64,000 nt of DNA from Hypholoma sublateritium FD-334 SS-4 (Eukaryota > Basidiomycota > Agaricomycetes > Agaricales > Strophariaceae), in NCBI GenBank assembly GCA_000827495.1, contig KN817569.1, positions 186,001-250,000 on the forward strand. Reading direction: 5' to 3'. Below are positions 24,409-35,532 of the stretch, piece by piece. Position 1 is the stretch's first letter, and the number at the start of each line of letters is the position of its first letter. Under the pieces are notes generated by a model, which was given only the letters and a program-made list of their open reading frames with translations, was not told where the DNA came from and did no database searches. A program made the translations under genes and the position numbers.

Positions 24409-24659
24409 TGTGTGGGGAAGGAAGGAGGGCTAGGGCAGCACGGCAGTTTCCACTTTCGGCGCGACGTGCCGACAGCGTCGAATGAATGCGAGGACTATGG
24501 AGCTTGCTGGGTAATCACCGGAGGATGTGATACAGCATAGGCAGGTTCCCGATATGACAAGAGGACATCGATGACCCGATGCATCTGGCCCTGTTTGGCG
24601 TTGTTGTGTCTGTTTTTCCTTTGAATAAGAGTGCCCGTGTCCTCGTCCGTTTCTGCACC
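24409..24659. promoter_or_regulatory. Divergent promoter (PhoD-like / Pro-Arg-rich gene)
   Basis: Only 251 bp separate the two start codons, which point away from each other. An in-frame ATG at 24579 could extend the plus-strand protein by 27 residues, but the ATG at 24660 has the better context (CACCATGACC). Co-regulation is inference. Confidence 0.55.
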
Positions 24660-25583
24660 ATGACCGAGTACGACTACTCCCCCGAGGCCGTCGACGCCTA
24701 CCTGCGCAAGCAGCAGCAAATCGCCCGCTGGGTCGACAAGACAAATAGCAAGCCATGGCGCGACCCCTACACACCCGCCACCCCCGCGGCTCCCCGTGAC
24801 CGCACTCTCGACGACGACGCTGAGCCCCACCGTCGCCGCCCTTCGGACCGCCGTGACCGGCCCCGCGACCCCGCCCGTTCCTGGTCCCGCGACAGGGAGC
24901 GTGACCGCCCCCGCGAACTGCCGCGGGACCCCCCCGACCGCCGCTCCTCCAAACCCCACAAACGACACCGCTCCGCCTCGCACTCTGTCCCCGGCGTGCC
25001 CCGCCCGGACCCACAGCGCTCGTACACCGTCCCCCCGCCGCTGCCGCTGCCGCCCTTCCCCGCGACATATGTCAAGACCGGGCCCACGGGCTACCCGTAC
25101 CCGCCCAAGCTCGTCTCGCCGCGCGACTCACGGCACTCGTCCCGCTCGTCCGAGACTACCCGCCACCCACAGGCGCCCTCGCCCACGTCCTACTTCCCCG
25201 CACCGGCCCAGCAACAGCCGCCGTACTCCGCCCCCGTCTACGGCTCCATGCGCCCCCCCGTGCGCTCGCAGACTACCCCGTACCCGTACGACGCCAAGTA
25301 CCCGCCGTCGTCCTCCGCCTCGACGCCGTACTTCCACGGAAGCAACCCCTCGGGCTACCCGAACATGTCGCCGCCGCAGAAGCAGTTCGACTGGGCCGTA
25401 CGTCATCTCCCCGTCTCTCCCAAAAAAAACATTAACCCCCCGCAGACCGCCCCGCAGTACCCGCACTCGATGTACCAGCCGCACAAGCCCCCGCCCTTGC
25501 TCAAGCGCCTCTTCCTCACACTCACCGGCGGGAACAAGCAGCAGCGCAAGGGCCCGCGCCGCAAGCGCAGCAGCAGCTTCTGA
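24660..25583 (+). CDS. Pro/Arg/Ser-rich low-complexity protein
   Basis: Hypothetical protein of 291 residues; exons 24660-25397 and 25446-25583. The 48-bp intron (GTACGT...CCGCAG) has no stop and a length divisible by three, so retention would add 16 residues without a frameshift. The only ordered-looking part is the N-terminal helix MTEYDYSPEAVDAYLRKQQQ with IARWVDKT. After this come Arg/Asp-rich (RRRPSDRRDRPRDPARS), His/Lys-rich and Pro/Tyr-rich disordered segments. The C-terminus is a conserved-looking hydrophobic/basic end (LLKRLFLTLTGG then KGPRRKRSSSF) with a possible nuclear localisation signal. No family is recognised. A role in RNA or chromatin binding is a guess from composition. 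Confidence 0.7.
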   Translation: MTEYDYSPEAVDAYLRKQQQIARWVDKTNSKPWRDPYTPATPAAPRDRTLDDDAEPHRRRPSDRRDRPRDPARSWSRDRERDRPRELPRDPPDRRSSKPHKRHRSASHSVPGVPRPDPQRSYTVPPPLPLPPFPATYVKTGPTGYPYPPKLVSPRDSRHSSRSSETTRHPQAPSPTSYFPAPAQQQPPYSAPVYGSMRPPVRSQTTPYPYDAKYPPSSSASTPYFHGSNPSGYPNMSPPQKQFDWAVRHLPVSPKKNINPPQTAPQYPHSMYQPHKPPPLLKRLFLTLTGGNKQQRKGPRRKRSSSF

Positions 25584-26857
25584 GCCGGCACCCGCCCCGC
25601 TCCGCCGCTCTCATCGTTTTTATTCGGCGCGGCGGCGGCGGCGACGCTCGTTGCCACAGCTCGCCTCGCCCGCGGCGCAGCTCGGCCGATCGCTGCAGCC
25701 TATCGCCACAGCACACAGCGAAGCGATCGATGACTCTACCATCGAGTCACCCTGCGTCGCCCCGCTCGCCTGCTGGCCGCCTGCCAGTGCCTAACGACCA
25801 CCCCCCGCACGCGTATACGTAACGGCAATGACGCTGCATCGTGGCGGCGCCATTTGTGCGGCAGCGGACCACCGCACAGGGTGCGTGCAGCTCCGGGCAC
25901 GAGGCGCGTCCGGCGCTCTCACGGGCGTGCAGATGTGGGGGGGATGATCCGCCCCCGCAGCCTGTGTCGTGCCCTGCGCCGATCGGTGTGAGCATCTCTG
26001 TATCTGCTGCGCAGCCCGGGTTCGTCTCTCTCGTCCTGTCTTGCCTCTTCCGCTTCCGGCTCCGCTCGGCCTCACTCATCGACTGTACCCGACAACGCAC
26101 GGTCCGGGCGAGCCCAGTCTCGCTCGGCACGATATCATACATACCATACGCCCGCATCTATCTATCTATTATACCACCCGCGCCCCATATACCTACCTGC
26201 CCAGCCTACCCCGCGCAGTCTCCTTTTCTCTCTCGATTCCGGCGTTCCCCATTGGCCTTTTCGTACAGCCACACGCTGCGCGCGCCTCCTATGCCTTATG
26301 CCCCATGCCCCATATATGCAGCAAGCACTTCCCTCAAATAACACAAAAAGCGCAGGCTGGCGTCTGGTCGCAGCCGCACCATGCCAACGCACGCATACAC
26401 ACCCTATTTACCAACTGGCCCTATGCATCTACGTTCTTACATACATACATATCTGTTCTATCTCCACGATCCATGATCCATCGCTACGACCTTCCATTCC
26501 ACCCGCGGCAGGCCCCCCATTCGCGCGTATTCTTGGTTTTGAGTGCGTGGCGCCGTGGATCCGCCGCCTGTCTATCTATTAGAGTACATTGATGCACACT
26601 TGCATTTTCACGGAGCACGCGCATTTATTTAGCTTACTGTACTGTACTAGCACTACATATAATGCAATACATACATCCATACTTACTTCAATCGAACTGG
26701 ATCGAACGAAATAAGTCGATCGCGCGACGTCACGAATTGTCCTGAATTCTGCCGCGCCTGCACTAATCCAGCGCGCGCACCCAGGTTCCTGCGCCCCTCT
26801 GGCCGGATGCGTGCGCGTGCTGCAGAGATCGAGCCGCGATTTTATCACTTAGTCTGA

Positions 26858-27130
26858 GCGATAGCGATAGCGATACCGCAATCTGGTGCGCTATCGCATT
26901 GCATCGCGATGGGTGGGTAGGTAATGATTAATGAGCAGGTGGGTGGGTGCTTTATGCGTAATGCGTAAGTAATGCGTAATGGGTGATCGGATCGTGGGCG
27001 TTAGCGTTGGCGAGGAAGGAGCTCGGGAGAAGGGCAGGAACTTGCCAGGAAGTGTCAATGGTAGGTAGGTAGGTAAGGGCTTGGGTGAGGTCCGGCGCGA
27101 AGGCGCGCGATGCGGTGCGGTGCGGTGCGG
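26858..27130. repeat. Cluster of short simple repeats
   Basis: Within about 270 bp lie GCGATA three times (26858-26875), ATGCGTAA-type units (26954-26980), GTAG repeats (27060-27076) and TGCGG four times (27111-27130). Different units close together suggest a slippage-prone, non-coding segment. Confidence 0.75.
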
Positions 27131-27599
27131 AGATTCGCAGTGCGCGCCGCGGGGTGTGCGTATGTGTGTGGGGGCAGCGCCTGGATTGGTAGCGGCTTCT
27201 GTGTCGAAGACTTGAACCTGCATATGCGTAGCTGGGAAATCATACTGTGAAAGACTTGTAACAGGCCGCGCGCGTATCGTTGGTTGCGTACGGTCCCAAC
27301 GCTTCTGTATCGAAGGCCCAGCGCATGTGCCCAACTCAGGTGAAATCATCTCGTCAAAAATACCGCAGAAAGAAGGTGTGCCCCCTGCACCGCTTCCGCC
27401 TCCCCTCTCTTCTCAGATGGTGTTTCAATACCCCGTCTCGACGTGTCGTGATTGAACAAAGATGTGCGAGAAAGGAAATACTGCCTTTTCCAGCTGCACA
27501 CCATCGGCAACACAAGTTGAACTGCCACACTGATACTTGTTTACTGCTGGCGGCCAACATCTGATCCAGATGACGCGCGTGATACTCCTGCGGCGTCCA

Positions 27600-29350
27600 A
27601 GCTCAAACTGACGCAATCAAAGAATCCCTGTGGCACGGCACGGACAAAGCGCTGCAGCGATGCGTGATGCGCGCGGGGCGGAGACGCTGCGGCCGTGCGC
27701 TGCGTGCGGAGGACGCTCCGTGCACCGCGCAGCCCGGCGCGCGTCTGCACGCTGTGGCAGGAAAAAGATGTGCGCGGTGCATGCGCCCGCGCGGGCACGG
27801 CCGGGCGACGGGCGCCCCGGACGCACACCGTGGGTCGGGACGCCCGGGCAGAGTCCAGACACCAGAGGAGCGGTGTGGCATGCATTTACATGATCTGACG
27901 GGGTGGGAGCGCGGTATTATTATCGCTACGGGGAACTGGAAGTTAATTAGCTACCCAACCGTCGTTCTTCGGCTGTGTGCAGAGAAAACACGACACGGCG
28001 ATGTGCATTACGAAGCTTTTATTCACGCCTTCTTACAAAGGCCAGGTTTTGGGTATACAGAATGACCACGCATAGGAGATTCGGAGCAAATAAGTAGCTT
28101 GTTTGTAAGGACACTGCTAATGCGTTTCTCGAAGTGCAGGTGTTTTCGCCTTTCCACTATTATTGGCGCTCCGCAGTGCGTGTCGCGTGAAGCTTTGAAG
28201 GGTCCCAGGCTCTCCCAGGCCTCCGACTCGCTGGCGATGACGGTGCTCGGCGGACGGTCGCCCGCGGCTATTCTTGCGCGTTCCTGGCCCCGGGGTGCAT
28301 CGAGTACTATAAGCGCTGCGCGAAGGTCCGGGGTAGATAAAAATACTACGTGCCCTGTGGGACCGGGATCGCTGGCGCTGACGCGCGCGGCGCAGAGTCC
28401 AGGCGCCTGGTGTGCACACGACAGGCGGCGAGCTTCTAGAAGACCCACTGCCATCCTGGACGACACGCCGCGCACCGGCGCCCACGACGCGCCCTGCACA
28501 CACGCACGCCCGGCGGACACGTTGCCTTACAGCATCTGGGGCACTGGCATATGCCGCACCCCGGGAATTGCGCACCCAGTGCGGCAGCGCTCCCAGGCGC
28601 CTGCTATTCTCGGCTGCCCCGCAGTGTAAGGCGAAGTTGTGTGGTAGTTTGCCGCTACCCACGCTCCGCGGGACAGTCACGGTCAGTCAGCGCCGCCGCC
28701 GCGCGCAGGGGAGTGGCTACTCCTATTCTGCGTGCGTGCGCCACGGCCCGCGCTCCGCGTCCGACTCGGAGGGCCGTCGGACGTCGCTGTGGCGAAGTGC
28801 AGGTTCGGTGCGCTCCCCACGGCGGGCCCTGCGCAGAAGCACGCCCGCGTGCACGGGAGCCAAAAGCTCGCCGCGGGCGTGCCACCCCCACGCGTAATTA
28901 TAGACCGGCTTCGAATTAGCGTAGACGCGGGGGCGCGCGGGCCTGCGCTCGCCTGTCGTGCATGCACGCCTCCCTGTCCGGGAAGGCGGGTCACCTTCCC
29001 GGGCCTGGGAACGCATGGTGCGTGCCGCGCGGGCGAGGCGCGCCTCGTGCCGCTCTGGAAGGTGGCCGTAGGGCGTACGGCCGTACGCACTGCCTAGACG
29101 CGCGCGGCGCTCCGAGCACTGGCGTGCCTTCGGCGTTGGCCGGTGCGTGTGGCAGCCCGGTGCCTAACGCGCGTTGCAGACAGCGCGCATCCGAGCGGCG
29201 ACGATCCGCTGTGCGTCTGCTTAGCGTGCAATTGTTTATTGCCCGCAGCCCACGCCAGCGCGAAGAGATAAAAGACCCGTCCCGGGCAGGCGTGTCTGCG
29301 CAGCGGCCCGAAATAGCGCAGCGCTACTCAGCAGGGCGGTAATTCTGTCG
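27600..29350. other. GC-rich non-coding block with palindromes
   Basis: CpG-rich sequence with reading frames open on several strands at once, as expected from composition rather than coding. It holds perfect palindromes such as CCAGGCGCCTGG (28399-28410) and an inverted repeat with 9-bp arms (28978-28986 and 28994-29002). AT-rich sequence interrupts it near 27.9-28.15 kb. Origin unknown. Confidence 0.5.
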
Positions 29351-31114
29351 CATAAATAGATGGGTAGCCGAGCCCCACCGGAGATTAGAGTATGGGGCGG
29401 GGAAGGGGGCGTGGCTGGGAACGGACCTTGTTAGCTGTGGGACGCGGTAAGTAGACTCGCATTGTGGTTGGGCCCAGCTTACGCGACATGGGCAGGAGGT
29501 GCCGCATGTGCCACTCTAATTTTGCCTGGGGAGTAGGATGGGGTAGAGGGCGTCACATTGGGGTCATTATCTGGGCGCCTCGTGCCCATTGTCAAATAGT
29601 CTAAGTCGAAGTCGTGCACACCCAAGCGTCCAGAACGTTGCGCATTGTCCTGGCCTTGGTGGATTGTGGTCGCCTGACACCCTCATCTTATCGCGAAGAT
29701 ACTACCGTTCTTTCTGTTTTCTATTTCGAGGGCGCTAGGCCGCTGATGAAAGCGGCGTTTTCTGCCTCGTCTGATGTTTACCGAAGCTCCGCCCGCTATC
29801 ATGGAAAGATCGTGCTCTATTTGCCTGCCTGGACCGCTCTGACGAGTAATTACATACATTGTGCCACTGGTCAATGTAATCTCGCTTACTTCGCTGATTA
29901 CCTCGCCCTAGCACAGCCTTGGCGGACTGTTCATTAATGATCGTTCGTGGAGCTAGATATATGCAAATGGGAAATCTGTAGCTAAAAAGCTTGAACTGCG
30001 TTCTCATGTACCACCGTGTCGCGTGCTTTCCTATTCCTCCAATTGGAGTGTCTAGAGAATAGAGCAGTGCCCTATCACGGCTCTCGTGGATCCACTTTTT
30101 TCCGAATAAGGTTGGTCCAGGGCACCGTTTCTCCGTGGCGCAGTAATATGCGCCGTAACCAGCGTCATGAACGCGATCGTATATTAAATACTCTGTAATA
30201 AAGGTTCTTGTAAATGTCATTCTTTTATCATGCAGGACGTCATATATTACTATATGTACCTACAAAATTACTCGGGCCTTCATCTCTGTATCATAATGGC
30301 ATTACCTATTGCTGCTTCTGGTAAATGGGTCCGGGTCGAGGCCCGATGGTGAGGAAGACTTGGGCGAGAGTACTATGCAGCCTTCCTCTCAAAAAGCGTG
30401 AGTCCGTGTCCTCAACATGAGTCTGATGTTCCGCGATGAAAAGAGTAACAATCATTACAGTGCCATGCACTATGTGGAGCGTTTGTATAACCCTACATGC
30501 ATTCTAGACTGATCCGCAGTTGGGTATATCTGGATGTGTGGATGTGTGGGAGGATGTGGGTCACTCAAGGAAAATGGGGATCAAATGTAAGTATATCCTC
30601 CCCCCAATATTTTGTGGATCCAGTGCAGCTTGCATCTCCTGGCAGAACGGACAGCTTCCACTGTATGTAAGGTGTGCAAAGGACGAATCACCTGAGAGGT
30701 GAAAGAATTTACATCCTCGTTCTCAGGCTTCCTCCCCCCTTATGTCCACGCCTGGCACACTAATGAACAGCAGAATTCTGGAAAGAACAAACCTCGAATC
30801 GAATGGCGTATCCTCGTGTGTTTAATTTTTAGCATAGAGTTACGTCAATGTGTACTGTCATGGCTCATCTGAAAAAAATTGCAGTCCGTACAGTTGGGAG
30901 CGCATGACATGAATTCTGACGGCCTTGATCTTTTCGGGCGTCAAATTGTTCCACGGGCGCTTAAAATTCCAAGTCTCGGAAATACATCAATACATCATCT
31001 TGACCCTGGCCCTGCCGAACCCGTGTTCTACGTACACTACGAGAATTCTGCTCTAGTTTAAAACTCCCCGTCGAGTCCGCATGCTTCACACCAAAATAAA
31101 ATCAAAGCAGTCGA

Positions 31115-31903
31115 TTATACTGGGGGAGGGAAGAGGGTTTTCCAAATTTCCTCAACTTCTATCTCCGTCTCAAATTGCTCTTCAACTTGTTTGATTATCA
31201 ACTGTTGTGGATTTCGGTGAGATTTAATAAGCAATCGAAGTATCAATCTACTCACCTGTAGCAATTTGTTTCCGTTTGAGTCTTTGATTACATCTTTTTC
31301 TACAAGCCGCTTCAACCCAAGTGCCAGCTTGCCCGGCTCAAAATATGTAATAGTAGAATACAAGCGGTGCCCCCCGACCAGAAGCGCCATGCACGCATGG
31401 ATTGCGTACAGCTCGCTCCACTGCTCGTTCCTATCTACGATGTAGCCAGGGAACTGAAATCCTTCACAGATGGGTCGCCTTTGTTCAGGGGACTTGCAGA
31501 GCGCGATGCGGTGGCATGCACCCGATATCATACCGGCGATAATAAAATCGTTCTTTGGCGTGATATCTGTGTACTCGAGAGGCGCGTTGTCGGTCGGGAC
31601 ACGGAGTACGTTCATGAGCATGTCGTAGACGCATATCTGAAGCTCGTATTCCAGGTCAAGGCGGTCGCTGGGATAGTCGGGGTCAGACAGGGCGATGAGG
31701 TCTCCGGAGAGGTCCTCGGCCAACTTCTTTGCCTCGCAGAGTGTTTCTGCGATCTTCAAGGTCATCTTTGGATAGACGCGCGCGACGGCTGGGTAGGCGG
31801 CAATGATGTTATTGACTGTTTCCCAGGTGGGCGCCTCTTTGACCAGCTCAATGAGAGCCCCGTCGTCACTCTTGCGCAGGGCATCAAATATTCGCGACGA
31901 CAT
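31115..31903 (-). CDS. Hypothetical protein, 244 residues
   Basis: Exons 31903-31256 and 31201-31115. The intron is 54 bp with a strong GTGAGT donor and CAACAG acceptor; it has no stop in frame, so an unspliced form would add 18 residues. The start at 31903 (MSSRIFDALR) is preferred to an upstream extension of the frame, whose composition is poor. The product looks mostly alpha-helical and soluble (LVKEAPTWETVNNIIAAYP, LKIAETLCEAKKLAEDL) and ends with a charged helix, EEIWKTLFPPPV. No signal peptide, membrane span or known motif was seen. It is divergent from the F-box gene, with 391 bp between starts. Confidence 0.7.
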   Translation of the reverse strand: MSSRIFDALRKSDDGALIELVKEAPTWETVNNIIAAYPAVARVYPKMTLKIAETLCEAKKLAEDLSGDLIALSDPDYPSDRLDLEYELQICVYDMLMNVLRVPTDNAPLEYTDITPKNDFIIAGMISGACHRIALCKSPEQRRPICEGFQFPGYIVDRNEQWSELYAIHACMALLVGGHRLYSTITYFEPGKLALGLKRLVEKDVIKDSNGNKLLQVSRLILRLLIKSHRNPQQLIIKQVEEQFETEIEVEEIWKTLFPPPV

Positions 31904-32294
31904 GCACAAAGGATTGAAAGTTGGTCGGGAACAAGGAATTGAAGGTGGTATGAAGATGGCAGTCACTACTATAGTATTAGTACTAGTAATGGCGTACTTG
32001 GATCTATTTTTAGGTTGCTCTGTTGCAGAGCATATCACGCACTGCTTCCGAGTCCGGGTCCTCTCTGGCGCATTGCTGTTTATATAACGCTAGAGCTGCA
32101 CTGCGATGATGGATTGCACGAGAATCCGATTATAAATGAGATAAGACCTCCTTCACTCTCGATTAACCACGTCAGCCATCTACAATCGGTACATCAGAGT
32201 GCGGAGAGCAATTTCGGTGAGTTCTTTGAATCACTAATCTCCTGTTCTATGATCCCTGATTCTATATTATCTGACGCGCGCAATCTATAGCAGA
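31904..32294. promoter_or_regulatory. Divergent intergenic region
   Basis: 391 bp between the starts of the hypothetical gene (minus) and the F-box gene (plus); it should contain both promoters. TATATAACG near 32080 is the only core-promoter-like site noticed. Confidence 0.4.
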
Positions 32295-33992
32295 ATGGTC
32301 CGCGACAAATTTGAAGACCTCATAGGCACTAATTACATTCCCACAGAGGAAGATGTTGCCTCGATCAAGCAGCACATCTCAGAGCCTCTTGCACGCTTAG
32401 CCAAGCTTGACGAAGAGATAGCTATCGCGGATGCGCACGACCAAAGTCTCCGCCAAGCACGCGCCGACCTGTTAGATGGAATAGAAGGTTACCGCAGGCT
32501 CATATCCCCTGTTCGTCGTGTTCCCCCCGACATCCTCCGAGAAGTCTTCATTAACTGCCTACCGGATGACCGTAATCCCACCATGAGCTCTGATGAAGCG
32601 CCCATTGTGCTCACCCGCATATCGAGCCAATGGAGGACTCTAGCCTTGACCACGCCACGGCTCTGGGCCTCCCTCCATATTGCCGTACCCAACTCATCTC
32701 CTGTCTTCATTGGGTCATACGATCCCCAGACGGGAGAGCGCCTCACGCTATCTGAGGTCACCGAGGTGCGCCTTGCTGCTATAACGGAATGGATCAAGAA
32801 AGCGGGGACGCTTCCACTAAGCTTCTCTATTCACGAACACGACGGATACCCCCCGACTGACTTCTGCAAGAGATTCATTCAATGCATCCTCCCATACCGC
32901 GCCAGATGGAGGAGCATCAATCTGACCTGCGTCACTGCGTCATTCCTTTCTATTCGTGACTTACCGCCAGCCGAAGTGCCGATGCTCCAATCGCTGTCTC
33001 TCACCCTAACACGCACTTCCAGTGCAGGCGAAGAGGCGGTCTGGCCAAATATGCCCATCTTTAGCGCGCCAGGAATCCGGAAGATTTCTTTGGGTGGTAT
33101 ACCTACGAGGATATCACAATTCCCTTTCGACTGGTCGCAGTTGACTAACCTTGACATCAAAGGTGAATCATGGAGCACTACGGCTGTCACCTCGCTAGAC
33201 GAAATCGTTACGACACTAACCAAGTGTCCCAATTTGATTTCATGCAATCTACACATCGGGTCCGAACCGGGCGCTTCGCAGCGTACTGATTTCCCTGCAA
33301 TCTTTCTCCCCCACCTCGAAATTCTTTCAATTTTCGACGGCGCACGCCCCGCGGCGCTCTACGCTTCTATAAACGCGCCCAAAATGCGGAAGCTGACTTA
33401 CACGGGTGGACGCCCCAGGCGGCAATTGCCAGCCCTTCCCACAGCATATGCGTTGTATCACCTCCTGGGGAGCGTCGGCAGCACCCTAGAAGAGCTTACC
33501 GCAAATTCATCCGCATTCAGTGGACCGGATGAACTGCTCGTTGGTCTGTCCGCCTGCCCTAGACTCAAGTCGCTTTCGATAGTAATGTCGCACCTCGTCC
33601 CGCCCATATCCAACGAAGACGGTCCCGCCGCGTTCATCGACCGCTTCTTGAACTCCTTAGCACACATATCCAGTGCGGAAGAATACTTGTGTCCGAAGCT
33701 AGAGGTCTTTAAATGCGCAAGTGACGCGTTCTTCTCCGACGAGGCACTGGTTAATTTCGTCACACGCAAGCAGAGCGGGGAGGATCGCGGGCTGACGCCG
33801 CTGAAGACGGTCGAGGTTCTGTTTAGGCGGCGGGCGACAATTGACGTCGTGGCGCTCCTCTCAGCGCACACGGCAGCCGGACTGGAACTTAAACTTCAGT
33901 ACCCCCCTCGCACATATCGCGGTCCCTTTTCGTTGTTCGAAGGGATCCCGTTCACCCATGAATCGCGCGATCCTTATCGCCAAGCGTACTGA
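32295..33992 (+). CDS. F-box-like domain protein
   Basis: Single-exon protein of 565 residues. F-box proteins are usually substrate adaptors of SCF ubiquitin ligases, binding Skp1 through the F-box. The architecture is that of the very large agaricomycete family: an N-terminal coiled coil (residues about 25-65, LAKLDEEIAIADAHDQSL), then the F-box-like stretch RRLISPVRRVPPDILREVF, a helix with SSQWRTLALTTPRLWASL, and a long leucine-rich-repeat-like C-terminal half (LPHLEILSIFDGARPAAL, SACPRLKSLSIVMSHL). Lack of introns is common in expanded members. No partner gene is nearby, and the substrate cannot be inferred. Confidence 0.85.
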   Translation: MVRDKFEDLIGTNYIPTEEDVASIKQHISEPLARLAKLDEEIAIADAHDQSLRQARADLLDGIEGYRRLISPVRRVPPDILREVFINCLPDDRNPTMSSDEAPIVLTRISSQWRTLALTTPRLWASLHIAVPNSSPVFIGSYDPQTGERLTLSEVTEVRLAAITEWIKKAGTLPLSFSIHEHDGYPPTDFCKRFIQCILPYRARWRSINLTCVTASFLSIRDLPPAEVPMLQSLSLTLTRTSSAGEEAVWPNMPIFSAPGIRKISLGGIPTRISQFPFDWSQLTNLDIKGESWSTTAVTSLDEIVTTLTKCPNLISCNLHIGSEPGASQRTDFPAIFLPHLEILSIFDGARPAALYASINAPKMRKLTYTGGRPRRQLPALPTAYALYHLLGSVGSTLEELTANSSAFSGPDELLVGLSACPRLKSLSIVMSHLVPPISNEDGPAAFIDRFLNSLAHISSAEEYLCPKLEVFKCASDAFFSDEALVNFVTRKQSGEDRGLTPLKTVEVLFRRRATIDVVALLSAHTAAGLELKLQYPPRTYRGPFSLFEGIPFTHESRDPYRQAY

Positions 33993-35532
33993 AGGACTGG
34001 CATTCCAATGTATCACTATTTCTGTGTTTTTGTAATCAACTTGGTGCGTACGCACTTTCGGGTCGGTCACTCAGGGAATTTATCTGGTTCCTGAGGCTTG
34101 AGGTAGCTCATAATCTGGCGGAACCTCGCTAAATTTGTCCTATAGATGAATGTTACTGTAGTCAAGCATGCGAAAACAATTCATGGGATACTGAGTCGCA
34201 AGCGTTATGCGACTCTTCCTGTTGGCGTCCTGCCCACCGTATTTGCGCTTCCCACTGAACATACGCGGCCGGTCTTCCTCGGAGTTCGCGTGGACAGAAG
34301 TGTCATTTTTGTGTTACCTCAAAGCTTAACTGATAATGATAAATCTTTCGAGGATGTCGTCGAAATGTGTTAGAATTCAACGCATATTCCTCTAATATCC
34401 CTTGCGTCTGCTATTCATAAGGAAAGTCTGCTGAGGTATTTCTGCATTAAGACTCACCGACGCAGCTGCAGCTTCGTTGTATGGCGACAGTCACAGTTCT
34501 CTCCCGGACGCTGACCGCTTTGACGCTTTCCGAGTATATGATGATAGGCCGTTGTCTCTTAGACTCATCAAGGAGTCTTAGAGTTGGACGATGTGCGATG
34601 GCTGAACGGGAGTGGGACAACGCAGACGCGGTCATGGAATTTTGTAGCATTTCAGAACACCGAAACACGAAGGTGAGTGGCCTTGTTGAGATGAGACTGT
34701 GGTAAGAATAGATCCATCAGCCTGGATGATCTGCGCGAGAATGAACGTTCCTACGGATTCCTACAAGGCTTCCAACTATTTCCACCTGCTTCCACACCAA
34801 TCCTACATACTTACCGCTAGGGCACGAAGGGGTATCATAGAAGATAAGCGGAAGCGCTCTCGATTCTCGTACACTCTGCAATGTGTATGAATGTGCCCTC
34901 AAGGCTCAAGGTCTTCAAATGTTCTAAATTTGTATTAGTTTTTGGGGACGGGATGGTTATAGCTTTGTCACTAGCCTGACGACCCAGATATGTCCAAAGA
35001 TTACGCAGTATTCGATAGGATAGAATGAGAATAGAACTGAAAGATCGCAGCTTTGAAACCATGATGATCAAGAGAAGTTGAAGGGAAGGAAACACGAGAT
35101 AAACTTCGACGTGGAGTCGTGGACGAGTAAAATGAGCAATCTACGCCGGGGAAAAAGGACATTATTCCCCTCATGAAATAAGAAATAAGATAAAACAGGC
35201 GCCAGGTGCTTGCAAAGGGAAGTTTATAGATTTCAATCGTTGATGAATTCTACACCAGTTGAAGATTTTCGAACTGGTTAGTTGCATTTGGTCGTCAGGG
35301 AATGACTTCGGCGATTCGAAGTAATTGAGTTGGTAGAAGTAATTCTCTGAAGATTCCAGGGAGCAGGCGCCATAGCCATGGCATGGACTCGAACCAACCA
35401 AGTATTGGTTGACGGAAGGAGGCAAGAAAATTGTCAGCGTGGGTTTGCGGAGTGTTATGTGGTGATTACGTAATTTACCAGTTAGTGACTGGCATGGCAT
35501 CTTGACGTGAACGCCCCTACTGCAACGCACCC
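33993..35532. other. Intergenic region
   Basis: 1.5 kb without a convincing gene. Short reading frames near 34146-34373 and 34481-34705 lack motifs. A T-loop-like GGTTCGAGTCC (minus strand near 35387) was tested as a tRNA arm, but the flanking stems do not pair. Confidence 0.4.

Larger units (their letters stand above)
25584..31114. other. 5.5-kb gene desert
   Basis: No reading frame here shows a family motif, conserved splicing pattern or believable composition. It starts with the pyrimidine-rich downstream region of the preceding gene. Simple repeats follow near 26.9-27.1 kb, then a GC-rich block at about 27.6-29.35 kb, then AT-richer sequence to 31.1 kb. I could not identify a transposon terminus, reverse transcriptase or transposase in it. 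Confidence 0.5.

Noticed and set aside
24430..25068. 212-codon minus-strand frame rich in Arg/Gly opposite the Pro/Arg-rich gene
   Set aside because: It is the mirror of a GC-rich coding exon. The plus-strand frame has the better start, splice site and ending.
24796..25794. 332-codon plus-strand frame overlapping the Pro/Arg-rich gene
   Set aside because: Composition-driven open frame (Pro/Arg/Ser/Thr only) in another phase of a GC-rich exon; no start context or motif.
25841..26592. Plus-strand frames of 166 and 207 codons after the Pro/Arg-rich gene
   Set aside because: They overlap each other, are rich in His/Pro/Thr from pyrimidine-rich DNA, and show no family-like segment.
29735..30220. 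161-codon minus-strand frame in the gene desert
   Set aside because: No motif, no plausible splice partners and no similarity to a known protein that I recognise.
25584..31114. Retrotransposon or DNA transposon in the gene desert
   Set aside because: No reverse transcriptase, integrase or transposase motif, no long terminal repeats and no clear target-site duplication were seen.
35375..35400. tRNA T-arm-like GGTTCGAGTCC on the minus strand
   Set aside because: Only three stem pairs form and no anticodon arm is found at the proper distance.
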